Origin: Nymphaea colorata
Taxonomy: Eukaryota; Streptophyta; Magnoliopsida; Nymphaeales; Nymphaeaceae
Length of the DNA stretch: 64,000 nucleotides
Direction: 5' to 3'
Assembly (NCBI RefSeq): GCF_008831285.2
Contig: NC_045146.1
Span: 24,259,703 to 24,323,702 of the forward strand
The notes under the pieces were generated by a model. The model worked only from the letters and a program-made list of their open reading frames with translations, was not told the DNA's origin and ran no database searches. The stretch's first letter is position 1. Every line of letters starts with the position of its first letter. Positions 47,144-60,800 of the stretch are shown here, piece after piece. The position numbers and the translations under genes are program-made.

Positions 47144-48819
47144 TATTCTGGTGAAGGTTGAGTTTGTAAGTGTTATCCCTTGCATTCAGATCTACAAATC
47201 GGCTCTTTTATCACTTTACTTGATTGTATGAATAAGAATTGAATCGCGCTCTAAAATTTCTCAAATTATAAGTCACAAATCTTATACACTGAAAAGAAGC
47301 GATAGAACTTATTTAAGATTTGCATCATGAAGGCTGCTTCTACATGATATAAAACAATTCTACATGATATAAAACAAGTACATGAAAAGAGAGAGAGAGA
47401 GAGAGAGATTTGAAAAAGTGGAGGGAAAGGTTGCAGGAAAAATGGGGATCGTGAATAAGAAAAAGTTGAGAATTTTTTTCTCTCAGTTGATTTGAAAAAA
47501 ATTGGTAAGAAAAACTTTGATTGGCCCAAAAAAGTGAAAGGAATTTCCGTTGTTTGAAACCGTTTGTGTTCAAATAAGAGCGGTTATCCCCTGGACTCGT
47601 GCAGGAGTGTAGGCAGCATAGAACTTTTCCGGCAACTGGAACGACCAACGATGGATGAAACGTCCGGAATTGCAGTGAGCGTCTATGATTCCCCGGCCCA
47701 AGAGGAGGCAGAGTGCACGGCCTCCCCTGCTCCAGTTACGGCGAAGTCCCGGGGTCGTAAGAAGCAGGTGGTGGCTAAACGCATGCAGAAGACGTTCGCG
47801 AGCACGTCGATGCTTGCCAACTTCCTCCCAACGGGCACTCTCCTGACCTTCGAGATGCTCCTGCCTGCCGTCTCCAGAGACGGCCTCTGCACTCCGGTGG
47901 CCGTCACCATGACCCACTCCCTCCTCTTACTCTGCTCCTTCTCCTGCTTCCTCTTCCACTTCACCGACAGTTTCCGCGGTTCCGACGGCAAGCTTTACTA
48001 CGGGTTCGTCACTCCCTCGGGGCTGGCACTCTTCCGCAGCGGCATTCCGGTAGAGGTCCCGAAGGACGACCGTTTCCGAGTCGGGTTCGTCGATTTCCTT
48101 CACGCGATCATGTCGGTGACCGTCTTCCTCGCCATCGCCTTCTCAGACCACCGCGTCGTCGACTGCCTTCTTCCCGGCCGCCAGCCGGAGATGAGGGAGT
48201 TGATGGAGGGAATTCCGGTGATCGTCGGAGCCGTCTGCAGCACCTTCTTCTTCATGTTCCCCAACACCAGGTATGGCATTGGCTGCATGCCTGCTTGAGG
48301 ACACGCAGGGAATTTCGGGATCTTCAGTTTCCATGTGTTGGGAGTGGTTTAATCATTTTAAGAAATGCACATCTTTATTCCGTGTCACTGGAACCTGGAT
48401 TGCATCTCGGATCCAACACGAACACAAAAATAGAGAAAAGAATGCATTTAGTTTTACTCATTTTCTGAGCGGACGCCATAATTTTATTGCTGATCAATGC
48501 CAAATTCCATGTTCAAATGAATCTCATAAGAAAAAAATGAATCAAATTTATTGTAAGATGATGGTTATGGCTTTGCCTTGACTTACTGTATACAATGATG
48601 CCCCAAATAATTTGGCCCAAATTGGTTCTAGAAGCACAGACTTTGCGTGTTTATATCTATTTAATTCAACGTTCTTGACTTAAGACAGCCAAATTCTTTT
48701 CTAATGAACTATTTTTGCGTTTGTTTTAGATTTTGCCGTGAGTTTATTTGGAGTCTCCTGAGGGCTATGAATCCCTCTAAAGACAAAGTATTCTGGTGAA
48801 GGTTGAGTTTATGAGTGTT
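47144..48819. repeat. Short direct repeat flanking the DMP gene
   Basis: TATTCTGGTGAAGGTTGAGT occurs near 47145 and near 48789, with similarity running on for about 10 more bases. The two copies bracket the single-exon DMP gene. Confidence 0.6.
47651..48298 (+). CDS. DMP (DUF679) membrane protein, single exon, 215 aa
   Basis: One uninterrupted exon encodes 215 residues, within the normal DMP range. The N-terminal 45 residues are polar (Glu/Ala/Ser, then a basic KSRGRKK patch) and cytosolic in known DMPs. Four hydrophobic helices follow: about 52-71 (ANFLPTGTLLTFEMLLP, the hallmark first helix), a second around MTHSLLLLCSFSCFLFHF, a third around FVDFLHAIMSVTVFLAIAF and a fourth around GIPVIVGAVCSTFFFMFP, ending in NTRYGIGCMPA. 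GKLYYGFVTPSGL between helices 2 and 3 is also typical. DMP proteins act in vacuole/ER membrane remodelling, senescence and, for the DMP8/9 branch, gamete fusion; the branch cannot be decided here. An upstream in-frame ATG (47564) is less likely, as it adds 29 residues unlike the family and sits close to the repeat-rich leader. G/C-rich codon use contrasts with the AT-rich flanks. Confidence 0.93.
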   Translation: MDETSGIAVSVYDSPAQEEAECTASPAPVTAKSRGRKKQVVAKRMQKTFASTSMLANFLPTGTLLTFEMLLPAVSRDGLCTPVAVTMTHSLLLLCSFSCFLFHFTDSFRGSDGKLYYGFVTPSGLALFRSGIPVEVPKDDRFRVGFVDFLHAIMSVTVFLAIAFSDHRVVDCLLPGRQPEMRELMEGIPVIVGAVCSTFFFMFPNTRYGIGCMPA

Positions 48820-50505
48820 TATTTGTACCGCTCTTTATTGCATCCTGTACATGTTTGATTATGTCGCTCTATTTGCTCTAGCACTGGCTCCCAACCATTT
48901 TCTTTCACTTCTCACACGCACCCCCTAGCGTTTCCCGCTAATAATATGATGATCCCCTGGTCTGCTGTTCCTGCAATACGATTTCTGGCTTCCTTGCTTC
49001 CGCATCACATGCCGTTCCCATATCCATTTTGCTTCATGATAACTATGATTTAGACAGCCATTTCCAAACTCCAACTATGGGAAGAAACCTAACTACATCA
49101 AATGCGTAAGGTGTATGTGTCATGGTCGCTTATGTTTATGAATAATTGCATGTGAAAGATGGGGCCACATTTCCATATTGTCAGCCTCCTCGATTGTATT
49201 CGACACAAACAGAATGTACAAGTTTTGTCTACCATCGTACGCACTTGAATGCACCACAGAAGAAATAATCCAAAACTAGAAAAAATAAAGAACAACAAAT
49301 TTCCTTCAGTAAATCAAAATAAAAGGACTTCCCTGACTTACCTTTCCACCGATGACTTTGATTGCGCGTGAACGACATGGACGTTTGTACAACTTTGGAA
49401 ACAAGGAGGCCTCGAAAGGAAGAGATCAATCAGAATTATCCACCAGAATGCCCTCATTGTCACCAAATAGCGTAACTGTATGCTCATTGAAAGAATAAGC
49501 CTCGAAAAGCTCCCACAATATATTGCAGAAAGATATTCTCAAAAGCAAGTTATTGAGAGAAATTAGTTAACCATTTGTTCCATGAACAAAATTGCCGTAA
49601 CTCGGTTCCAACCATTGCATTCACAGAAAGAAACTGGGTGTTTTCCAATGTCGAATGAAACATAATACACAGAATGATAGTTCTTGAAAATAAGAAAATA
49701 GAAACGAAGAATAAGCTTTGTGCAAGAAGCCCAGAGTTAGTAATTTCAGAGAGAGGAACAAGCCCCGCGTCTATATTACAAAATGAACAGTTCATGCACG
49801 CCGAAGACAGGCATGCGACCTACAACAGTTTTTAAAAGCAAACACCGATCATGCTCTTTTCAGAACAGGCGTCGCTTGGGTGTCAAAAGCAGGAAAATTT
49901 TCATAATTTTTCTGTTTAAATATACGCAAAAAGATAACAATTGCAGCAACTTTCACAACGAAAGCCAAACACTTGAAGCAGTGATTCCGAGGAAAAGATG
50001 TGTTTAATTGACACGGCACAGAGTGCCCAAGCTGCGACATGTGGTATCCATTAAAGATTTAGTTGGACAACTGGCATCTAGATTTAGGTGTACAAACAAC
50101 ACGACTCATGTGATATTGAGCGAATCAACTTTCAGGTAAATAGCGAAAGAGACATTTTTATGTCATTTTCATTGAGAATTGCACTGGAAAAAAAGATGAT
50201 GGAACTTCACATGCAGAAGAAAAGCTTATTTCAAGATCATCTCCATAAGCACACCCAACAGTAACAAGAAAGGCATGCGACAAATTACTATACAACTATA
50301 CAAATCATTTATATATATGTAAAGCTAAGTTCTTAAAGTAGCAGGACTGACAACATAAGTCCGCACTTGGGGACTATTGTGACAAATCTAGACAGGTAGT
50401 GCAAAGTTATCTCCAACTACATCAAAACTGTGTTTCTTTCATTCTAATGAAAGAAAACATATTTACAGAGGCAGCACGGGAAAGAAAACGGCATGTTTAT
50501 GGAAG
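48299..50505. other. Intergenic, no gene seen
   Basis: Contains the 3' flank of the DMP gene and, at its right end, the 3'UTR of the minus-strand F-box gene. No other coding feature. Confidence 0.45.
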
Positions 50506-51566
50506 CTATAAAAGCTTGTTCTGAGAAACAGCCTGGCATAGCTCGTCTTCATATAAGGAAACCTTACTGGAACCCTTGGATCTGCAAAGTGGCCGTGGGA
50601 AACTAGGTGGCTTCCTGCTTTTAATGGATTCTTGAAATAGAGAAGCTGTTACTTGTCTCATATCTGTGAACAGTAAGCGAGAAGTATGGCCGAACCGAGA
50701 AGGTCTTGGAGTACATGGATGTGAAACCCATATACCATTTTCATCTCCTACACTGGAAACATTTGACATAATGAAAAATTAAGGGGTAAATAATTCCTTA
50801 ATGCGATAAAAGAAAAAAAGACATACCTCATGAAAAACAAATGCTCGTTAGGGAGAGGTGCTGGGGGAGTTTTCATGCGGAGGACTGGTTGCCTTGATCT
50901 ATCAGGGGTGGTGAAGTTGAAGTGCAATTGCCTGGCTAATAAAACCTGGTACAAACATTAAAAGTGAGAACCAACAACCGACAAATAGGCTGCAGAAGGA
51001 CACCAAAGATCTGAGACAGAATACCGCAGCTCTAATCCTTCGGGAGACGTGAAAAACAGCTCTTAACTGGTCATGATGCAACTGACACATGATTTTCACC
51101 TTGAAACACAGGTTTTCAACATTAGCAACCATTTACATATAAGAGAGTGACCTAAAAGGCTAATAGTGAAAAAAATGCACCAACAAATTGGCTCTTAACT
51201 TACCAACAGATCCAAGGGAAGAGATTCAAGCCTTGATTCTGATTCCCAATCACAAACCCGAGGTGTTTTTGGTGTCGCTGGAGACTTTGGTGGTCTCCGA
51301 ACATCCAGTGCACGGCCATTTATGCCTTTGTGCAACAACAAAGGACAAGTGCTGGCACTACTGCCAAGCAGCAAATCTTTTCCTACCTTGCTGGAATCCA
51401 AGACCAAAACTCTTTTCTTGCCAATGTCAGTACATGATCTCAAGGTGGCTCTGCTATCTCGAATCTGGGCAAGAGCCCCCGGCTTAAGGTACCGCTTACG
51501 CAAATTTTTGGCTCTCTTCTGCTTGAATGGCAAAGATCCCTTATTCTTTGGAGAAGCCTTGCCCAT
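50506..51566 (-). CDS. F-box protein, FBS4-like (At4g35930 type), 267 aa
   Basis: Four coding exons on the minus strand: 51566-51204, 51099-51025, 50945-50827 and 50752-50506, all with GT...AG introns and matching phases; total 267 residues. It opens MGKASPKNKG with a Lys/Arg-rich stretch, then LKPGALAQIRDSRA and SCTDIGKKRVLVLDS, the conserved N-terminal block of the FBS (F-box stress-induced) family. A Pro-rich linker (KSPATPKTPR) leads to the F-box, residues about 111-150: RLESLPLDLLVKIMCQLHHD, then QLRAVFHVSRRIR, followed by ARQLHFNFTTPDRSRQ. F-box proteins bind SKP1 and give substrate specificity to SCF ubiquitin ligases; the target is not known from sequence. The closest remembered relative is Arabidopsis FBS4. 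The C-terminal exon (SVGDENGIWVSHPCTPRPSR) is conserved in the group. Confidence 0.92.
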
Positions 51567-52807
51567 TGCTTTGTTACTCGAACAAATCTATCAAGGAAAA
51601 AAGTGTCAACAAAAATTGAACGCCCACAGAAGGTATAGAAACCGCCATAAGAAGATAGCACTTTCGTTAAACAGAAAAAACAAAATTTGACAGACAGCGC
51701 ACAACTATGTAACATTGGTGAACAGATTGTAGAATACTCAACCAAACTAAAAATTTCGTGTTCAACTGATTCGACAATAGGCAAGACAACTACCCACTGT
51801 TCATCAAAGAAACCAGATCATTGCGGCACAAGTTGCTTCGACACCCCGAAACTCAAAGTACCAAAGACCACAAACAATGGCAGAAAATAAAAAAGGGGAA
51901 GATGAACTAGCGCATCCAAACGTTGAGCAGACACGACATACATGCCCACTTGCATGACACGGCAACAGCAACGAAGTAAACATCCATTTTTAGAACATCA
52001 GAAACCAAACTGGAACCTACGGCACTCTGTTTTGCTTTTCAGACCAACAAACCCCAAAGATTTTAGGGCACTAATTTGCAGACTTTCGTGTCTCCAGCAG
52101 TTGCATTATATGAGCAAACAATGGATTGTGACTGCATTCATGATATGCAGAAAACACTAACAAGCCAGATAGAAATATCATTGAAATGAAAACCACAGAA
52201 CAACCAAAAACATCAGTCATTTTAAGCATCAACATTTCCATTTACAATGCAATACAGAGAAAGGGTATGCTAAATCAACCACTAGAAAAGAGACGAAAAC
52301 AAAATAACGACTCTCATGATCATCCAAGACCAAGAACCCCACCAACCATTCACTTCTCCGCTTCCGTGCTTCAACAACCACCCACGAACCCAACACCCAC
52401 AACAGAAAAATGTAACCGCTAACAAGAATAAAGAGAAGGAAACAACTCAAAATACATGAGATACATGAAACATCCCCAAAAGAAAACGCATATCGGATTC
52501 TCTCATTAATATTAACCACCGAAGCTTCCTCAAATATTCATAACCGAAGAAAAAACCCATCAAATTACTCCTCATTTCCTGCTTTTCTTGCCTCAATAGA
52601 CAAAACATAAGATCATGAACTAATCGCCAATCAACTAGAGAGAACGGCAGGCAACATAAAGAAAACCCACAAAATTAAACCAAAAAATGCCCAAAAATTA
52701 AACTGTAAAAAACCAATTTGTCCCAATCAATATCGAAGGATAAGCTGCTTACCTGGTGATGAGAGAGACAGAGATAGAGAGACTGCAGATTGAAGAGCGC
52801 GAGAGAG

Positions 52808-52841
<34 letters not shown>
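51567..52841 (-). promoter_or_regulatory. 5'UTR with intron and (GA)n of the FBS4-like gene
   Basis: A donor (ATCACCAG|GTAAGC, intron from 52752) and an acceptor (TTGATAG, exon from 51587) bracket a probable 5'UTR intron of about 1.16 kb, leaving about 20 untranslated bases before the ATG. The leader exon begins in a GA tract (52811-52841; CT on the coding strand) followed by CT-rich sequence. Confidence 0.6.
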
Positions 52842-52845
<4 letters not shown>

Positions 52846-55700
52846 TATTTTATGATTTGGGGGTTTTGGGCGGATTTGAAAGTGCGGGAGTTTTGCGCGC
52901 CAAAACCACTTTTCATCGAAACCCTAACGCTGAGCTGGCTCTACGTGTCAATATATTATTGGAGCCGTACTGGGGGCGGTCAGTTAGTGTGGGGCCCGTC
53001 AAACGAGAGCGACGAACGGTGGAAATTGTGATAAAGAAAGATCGGACGGTCGAGAATCGTTTGCGGGCGCAAGGGTTTTCCGTGGTCAAAGGTCGAAGGC
53101 ACGCGGTTCCCTTTTCGGTCCCACATTCTAAATTTGGATCGGATTCCGAGATACGCAAGTCCGGACCCGGACTGAAGAAATTGTTGGTGTTCCCGCCTTC
53201 CGTTTCGACTTTGGGACTCGCATCTTTTGTTATTTTTCATAGCAAGACAATACATTTAGCGTATATTTTAGAAAAGTACATTATAACTTGACATATCCCC
53301 AGCTTTGTGAACCATATTTGATCAAACTTCAAATCCGTTTGGTCTTGTGACTTCGGCTTACGATAAATACATAAACAAACGCTCTCCTTTCAAAACATAA
53401 TAAAACCTACCAGATCGCTGACTCTTGCATGCTTTCAATGTACATCACGAGTAAGTTCATAAACCTCATAATTGTGTATAACTATTAACGTATTTATTGT
53501 TCCTGCTACATGTTGTATTAAACATTAGCTTACTCAGAACAAGTCGTGGGCCCATTATAGAGCCATTGGATGATTCATTGAAAACATTTCATTATTTATT
53601 ACTCTTATTAGGTGAAGTTCACTCGAGGGGCTGTACATGAACCATTCACGAGTGGACAATAAATATAATGTTTTCAACTCCCTATGTGTAAATGCGCAAT
53701 AAGTTAGACGGATCTTAGTAAATGGCTATTCGGATGAAACGGGCGGGAGTTTGATCTCGTCCTTCCCGTCTCGCTTTTTGCTTTCCTGCTTGGCCACGTC
53801 TCTACTCTTCGTCTTTCGGGTCGAGTCTGGTTCCGCCACCAGGCCATTCAATCTCTCTGCACCGAACACCCTCCTCAAGAACAGAACCAGGTACCTGAAG
53901 ATTTATGGTGCACGTAGATTAGAAGAACGGTAGGAGAAGTACCTGCGGTCGGTTCCCGCACTCTTAGTCGCCGAGAAACTGAAATGTGTTCATGGAATAC
54001 TCGAAAATTCCCGTCTGAAATGCGATTCAGATTCATATGCGGCCAAACAAGAGGTACCCAGTTTGTGTTTTCCTCTATAATCGATTTTTAGCTTGATTTT
54101 TTCTGGAATTCGGTGATGCCCTTTTCGACCCCCCCGCGTCTCTCATGCTTCTTCAGATCATATAAGGATTATGATGGTATTCTGATTTTACCCAACTGTT
54201 CAGTGAGGTGGGAATTTGTTGGGAGATTCCACCCGGTGCACAATTGAGGGTCTTGCCTCTGTACTCGGGATAAGTTGTTCAGGGTCTTTGGTTTTCTGAC
54301 TTACCCAGAAAAGCAGGATAAGTTTGGGTATTGCATTCTGAAGACGACGCGGTAAGGTGGCATATGCCACTTTTCTGGATAAGTATTGACTTGGCCTTTG
54401 CCGTCTATGTGCGCTCAATCATGATCTTTTAGAGCACATTTTTATGATTTTCTACTGACTCTGTATTTTGTTTTCTGTCTCATCTGTCTGATTAATTCGT
54501 TCTGGAATGAATTTGTGAATGCCCTTCTTTTCGTTCTTTAATCTTCTTCGAGCTAGTATGAGGCAGAAATTTATTCAAAGAGGTAGGCAGTCGGGACGTA
54601 AGAAATTATTGCCCCATAAAGTGAAGCTGTCTGCATGAAATTAATCTGTCGAAGAATCAGATTTTCCAGTTTTAAACAACGGTTAAAACCAAAAATGTGA
54701 TTCTTCAGTGATTCTTAACTTTATATGGATTTACACGTCGGTAAATCAATTCATCTATAACAATAAAATGTCGGACATAGTTGCAGATAGTTGCAAACTA
54801 TGACTTGAATCTGATTCTTCTTCTTCTTTTTTTCTTACATGCATGTGGCCATGCTCAGCAGGCAAGCCAGATAAAACTCGTTCGCTGAATCAACAAATAT
54901 AGCATGCAGTTGTTTCGTGGTATTAGGGCTTCTGAGTGTCTCCTTGACTTTAGCCAAACCGGTTATTCTAATCTGTTACAATGTTCATAAGATGGAATGC
55001 GACCTCATATGAGAAATGAGTCCAATGTGGTATTTCCATGGGAATTAGAGCGCAAACTTCCAATGTGCAGGAGCACTTGGACGGGATCAATATATTTGGG
55101 TCATGCTTATGCAACTACTGGAAACATGCCCTGATCTGGAGTTCTTGTCCTTCAGAAGATTCTCCAGGATAGGGAATTATGAACCTCAATTTTCAATATC
55201 TTGCAACAGAGGGGACTATATATTCGAAATTCTGACATGAGCACATGTCAATTAACTTGTTAAATATACAGATGATACATGAGCACTTTTTGCACCCTAA
55301 TGCTCTCATGGAGGCAGTGGACTTTGCAAATAAGGAGTCACTTATGATCATGTGACAAGGAAATGAGATCTGCCACACTCCAAATAAGCAATATTTAAGT
55401 TCAACACGCACTTTAATTTTCCACAAAAGGATATATGTGCCTACTGAAAGCAATGTATCCAATCCATAGGCGGTCATTCTATATAGCCTGTGGGACTCCG
55501 CGTCCATGGTTCTATTCCTGTAAGCATTACGTGCATGGTTCAATGGGGTGGAGCACGGTACCAAGCTGACAGTGCATTGTCTCCCCTCAGGGCCCCAATG
55601 TAGCCCTGGACCTTGAGGCAGGGGGTTCTGCCCTCTTCTCTAGGTGGTAGTGCTACCTTCTTTTCACCCAGAACAAACAGAAACTTGAAGTCAACGTATC
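52842..55700. other. Intergenic, no gene supported
   Basis: 52900-53200 is the likely upstream promoter area of the FBS4-like gene. At 53751-53933 a short plus-strand frame begins with a hydrophobic, signal-peptide-like segment (RFLLSCLATSLLFVF), but no continuing exon was found, so no gene is called. Confidence 0.4.
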
Positions 55701-57850
55701 CAATTGACGCATCTTTAACCCTTTAAAGTCATGCTCCAGGAACTGTTCTGTTCGGCACAAAAATATATATATATATATATCAAACGTAAAAAATTTATGC
55801 CTGGATCATTTGCGCAAGTAGCACATCACCATTGCTATTCAGGAATAAATGTCTACTTCACTGATGCTTCTACTTCACTGATGTTTGGCTTGTGGAATAT
55901 TAATAGCTTGACTGGGCGTCTTACCCAGTGTCCTGAAGTTGTTGGTGGATAATTTCTCGTTGGTTCTATGTAGGATTTTTTTTTAAAATTCAATACATTG
56001 ATAGAGGTGAAGAATGAAACTGAAACAATAAGCTGGAAATTAAGCTTGCGGGCGCTTCTCTAAGTTCTCTTCATGTTTGTGTGCCTGGAATTCCAATTTT
56101 TTCCTCATATTTGTCGAAACAAAAATTTCAAATAGTTGCTTATAGAAATCTTATAGGGCACATGCTTCCAAGACCACAATGTTCCGGACATGGTACATGC
56201 ACTATAACATATGATTCTCCTTTTATTTTTTGCACTACGGCACATGATTCTCCTCTTATTTTTTGCCTCATTTTTCTTACCCATGGTTGTTAATGTTTAT
56301 GAAATTGGCAGAAAAGTGGATATTACCGGATAATGCTATCCAAGGTAGTTTTGATGAATCGTGAACGTGCAGTCGTCCTTTTTCCAATTGAAGCAATTAT
56401 TAATCTGTTTCACCGTTTTCCACTTCTCTTCCCAGGATTTGCAAACATAAGGTTTAAGCATTCTAAGCAGTAGCATAATTTTTTTTTTTTTTCCAATGGA
56501 GATGGATTTTTTTTCTGATTGATCGGTCTGCTTTTCTGCCCCACCATCATGGTTTTTCACATTCTTCTGCTTCATGGCCTCCTAGCTTCTAGTACTCTTC
56601 ATCTATGGCCTCAAGCTTTTTTCTGAAAAATGATCAACTGCAGTTGTTCCCTAACGCTCAATGCGGGCAGTTCAACAATTATGATCAGCTGATAAAAATG
56701 AAGTAGAATAGTTGTTGGTTGCGCACTGCGTACTAGGGTCATCAAGGCTGTGGTTCAGGCATGGGCATTGCACCTGAAAAACCATTTATTTTTGTCGCAG
56801 TGATGGAACAGGGAGACAACCGCTGCTGATTCTAATTTCTATGCAGCTTGCTACAGCGGATATGCTCTGACCCCATGAGCGTATGGGAAAAGAACACCTC
56901 AAAAGAGTAGCTTCTTGCATTGAGATGTATCTCTTTTTGAAGTTCCCTGGAGGATGTTCATACAGGATGGAGCATAAGCGTTGAGCAGATAAGACTTGGT
57001 GGTACAGATTAAATGCGACCCCGTCCAAGTTTTTCCCTTCTGTGTAATCCAAAAGGTATCCCCAGGTGCAAGCGGCAAGAAAATGGACAAAGAAATAGAT
57101 AAAGGGGTGCCATGGTGGGGAACAGAGAGCCCCACAATTTTGTCATCCTTTCATAAAATTTGTGTTGCTGTGTCGTGCTCACATGTGCTTGAATTTGGTT
57201 GCATTTGAATATTTACCTTTCCAATAACAAAATGGTGCCCACTGTGTTGAACCTGAGCTTCACAGGGAAGGGTTCGGTCGTGCCCAAGATTGCTGCCTTT
57301 GCACTTTAGGCGTGCATCGTTGTGAATTAAATAAGATGGTAACGGCCACTTGTGGTGGCAAAGAGGGACGGTGTGGGTGCTGTATGGTGGTGGTGACAAT
57401 TTGGCGGTAGTGGGATGAGATAAGGCTAACCTGCATGTTATCAAAGGTGGTGGGGGCCGTCGACCACCTAGGAACTAAGAAACGCCAAAGAGAAAACTCA
57501 TTAAAATTTTTGAGGCAAACTAAAAGCACAGCAGAACATGAAGAATGCATTGGTTAAATGCTTTAGAACAACGAACACTCTCAAGGAATGTGTTCCATCT
57601 TAAAAGAGAATCTTGAAAGCAACATAATAAAATACTCTTCATTGTTTTTTTCATGATGTTGGGAAAAACTGAGCTCAAGTTTTGGCCAAAATCAATGGAC
57701 TGTTCCCTGTGAGGGCCTTGGTTCTGTTGAGGTTGCATTAAGAGGTCTGGAGTTGCTTCCTCGAGACCTGGATGATCTTGAATACCCTTCTAATTGGGTG
57801 CTGGCTGGGTGCATGTTTCACCTCTTGTACTCCGAGAAACATAACCTGCG
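55701..57850. other. Intergenic, no gene seen
   Basis: Short (TA)n at about 55764-55780 and poly(T) runs. Frames are short and unlike known families. Confidence 0.45.
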
Positions 57851-57862
57851 GTTCGAATTGGA

Positions 57863-57882
57863 GGTGGCGCTTATGCGCCACC
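57863..57882. repeat. Perfect 8-base-arm hairpin
   Basis: GGTGGCGC, TTAT loop, GCGCCACC. G/C-rich stem in otherwise ordinary sequence. Confidence 0.8.
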
Positions 57883-60800
57883 AGCGCACCTCGGTTGCAG
57901 TACGCCAAACAAGGCCAGGCCTTGGCTCTGTTGTAATTGCAAAATTAGCTAATGATTGTGCCCAGTGTCAAGTTTAGAACTTTTACTAATCTTTTGAACT
58001 TTTTTTTGGTAATTTATATCAACCGTGAAGTGGTAAAAAATCAAGAGGGGTTCACGTTGATTCGACGTGACTAATGCAGCGCGATTCTTTGCGGCATTGT
58101 TGCAAAAGCAAATGTTGGGAGGGAGCAATGCATGCCTTTCTTGTACAACTGCAGAGGCAAATATACAGACAGCATTATGGTGCCCATTGTTTGTCGTCTG
58201 ATGAAGAGGAATCCTTCGAGGGCCAGACCACCTGATGATGGACTTGTTTCCTAGCAAGTAGTCCCTATACATTAATGAGGCCCAACCACCGCCATTATCG
58301 CACCGACATCCGTGTCAAACAAAATCGCAACACGTAGTTCACAAAATTCTCACCGGCATTCACGCCATGAAATTTGCTTTACCTTACACAAGTTTGCCTG
58401 CAATTGCTCCTCTTTAGATTATTTACCAAGTGCATTGCATTCTAGTTTATTTAACCAAGTCAACAAGCAACTTCGCTCGTTTCTGTCTGCAAAACCTGGC
58501 TCTTTATGTTGAGGAACTCAAAAGGCAAACTGGTTTTTACTATTATTCATACAATAATTGTTTCATTGGCGACCCGCTCACCAAGATTTTGATTATTGCA
58601 GTTGACCGCCTGATCTATTGGAAGCCATTAATTTGGCCATCGATAAGGTTTCTGCCAAGAAGCATGAGCATGGAATCTACTGGAGCTGATGATGATGATG
58701 GGCGCATGCCCAACGCACCATTTTCCCTGAGAGGCCATGACCAGTCACTGTCGGAGGGCCATCAAATGATGGTGCTGCACTCATCATAGCTACCGAGAAA
58801 CAAATGAATGATGTGTATGTATGTAGTCAAAGAGGCGGCCTCCAGCCAGGCGAGTACACGTAGTTAGGCTGGACACCTGAAACTTGAGCGGGGCTCAACC
58901 CATCAAAAAAATATATATATTTTTAATATAATATAATATATATAATTAATTATAATAAAATATAATATATATATATATATTATTAAAATATATTTTCAAA
59001 TCAAAATGAGCTTTTCGAACCAAATACCACAAGTTTAAATTGAGTTAAGCTAGAGTTCACACTCGATTTACTCGACTCGGGCTTGGTTCGTTCATTGTAC
59101 ATTCCTACCAAATTTTTTTTTTCTGGAATGAAGGGGCGAGCTTTAGTTTCTGTCTTACTCTATAGTTCAGTATTACCTGCGAGTTCAATGCACTTTGAAC
59201 ATGATCTCCCAATTGAAGCCACTAAAGTGCACGCTTGCAATGCACTAAAATCGAGGCACTTCTTTGGGAACAAGGAAAAACATGTGCACCTTCTGCGTAA
59301 ATTGCTCATATTCGGATTCTCGCTGATATCCCTCGCATCTGCAGCCTCCATCTACCATATTCTTCCTCCAACAAACACCTTCGATTAAAGAATGCGACTT
59401 TCATAATTGATAATTCCGTCGTCAGAGAGAGAGAAGGAAAAGTGCGTCTCCTTTTCACGTAAAGCCTACCTTTCGTTATTTTTATAGTCATCCTCACATG
59501 ATGGTAGTGGCTTGCTCTTGTTTGTAATTCACCCACCTAGTGGCCCTACCAAATTGTTTATTTATACTTCCATTATCATACCAATTATAGATTGTCTTTT
59601 AGATGTCTAATTAAACATTTCAACATCACTTAAAAAATCTTCCGTTTGGTCGCCCGTCCCGTCCAACGAATTTCAAATAATCTATTCCCTAACATGCTGC
59701 AATTGCAGATTTTGTCGCATTTACACGTCTTCCGGGGTCGGTCCTTTTCAATTGACATGGAAACAGAAGTGAATTCATAATAGTTGGGTTTGTGTGACAA
59801 TAAGTCTAACCATTCTCATTAAAGTCAGTCAATACTGTGTTTGATGCCTATAATAGCATAGCGATTGTTATTCTTCCAATGGTCACTGTTTTGTAAAACA
59901 ATTGGGCCCGGTGGGCCTAAGTCTGCGAGTGTGGACCTCAAAAGATCGGCCAATTTTTACCTCAATCGCTTGAATCAAGATTCGACTTTGTGTCGTCGTG
60001 TGTGTTAGTATGATTAATGACTAAAATACCCTTAATTTACACTTGAAAGAAAAAATTGTGAAGATAAAAATGAAGATGCAAGAAAATACAAAAAGACAAT
60101 GAAGAACCTTTCTTTTTTTAACAAATTACCAAAATATTCTTTCACGGGGCACACAACTTTTTTTCTTCTAACAAGCCTTCGGAGGTTCATGTCCCTATTG
60201 ACAATGGCCGAGTCACACTCTAGTTGCCCACACCAACCCATAAAATTTACGTTATTTACAGATAAAAACTGTATTATTATTTTCAGTGCTTCTAATATAT
60301 TTGCTTGATTTTTCTTGTCTTTTTTTTTTTTAAATTAAAACTTTTTTTGATAATGCAATCAATTTATGTGTGTGTGTGTTTTGTTGACAGGACTTTTTTG
60401 TTTATTTTAAATGTAAAGAAAGCCTCCATCAGAATATTCCAAGAGATGAGCGCCAGAGTCGCTCAACTTTAGACATTTTCGTGTCGATATGTGGACCGAA
60501 CTTTTGCCACTATGCACAGCACTTGTTTGTGGACAAGTTAAATTGGCAAATACCAGACCACTTACGTAAGAGACGAAATCCATACCTATTAAAAATATTT
60601 TTTTTTTATGTAATCTAACTTGATAGATATGGTTTTGCGAGTGATTTGATGATGAAACAGCGAGTCATTAAAAATGATGAACAGCTCTTATGACATCAAA
60701 TATTTTATCGTAGAAAAATCAATCGTTTTTACAAAAATAACTTGAATTAAAACATGAATTACCATTTATGAACAATCTAGGATGTTCACCTTTTGGTTTA

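Noticed and set aside
51322-51690. 122-residue plus-strand frame
   Set aside because: Antisense shadow of the FBS4-like first coding exon.
53751-53933. Signal-peptide-like short frame
   Set aside because: No continuing exon or conserved domain; not enough to call a gene.
57753-57977. 74-residue plus-strand frame
   Set aside because: Reads like coding sequence in part, but no family was recognised and no exon partners were found.
58430-58789. 119-residue plus-strand frame
   Set aside because: No recognised domain; N-terminal part AT-rich, C-terminal part low-complexity Asp/Gly/Met.
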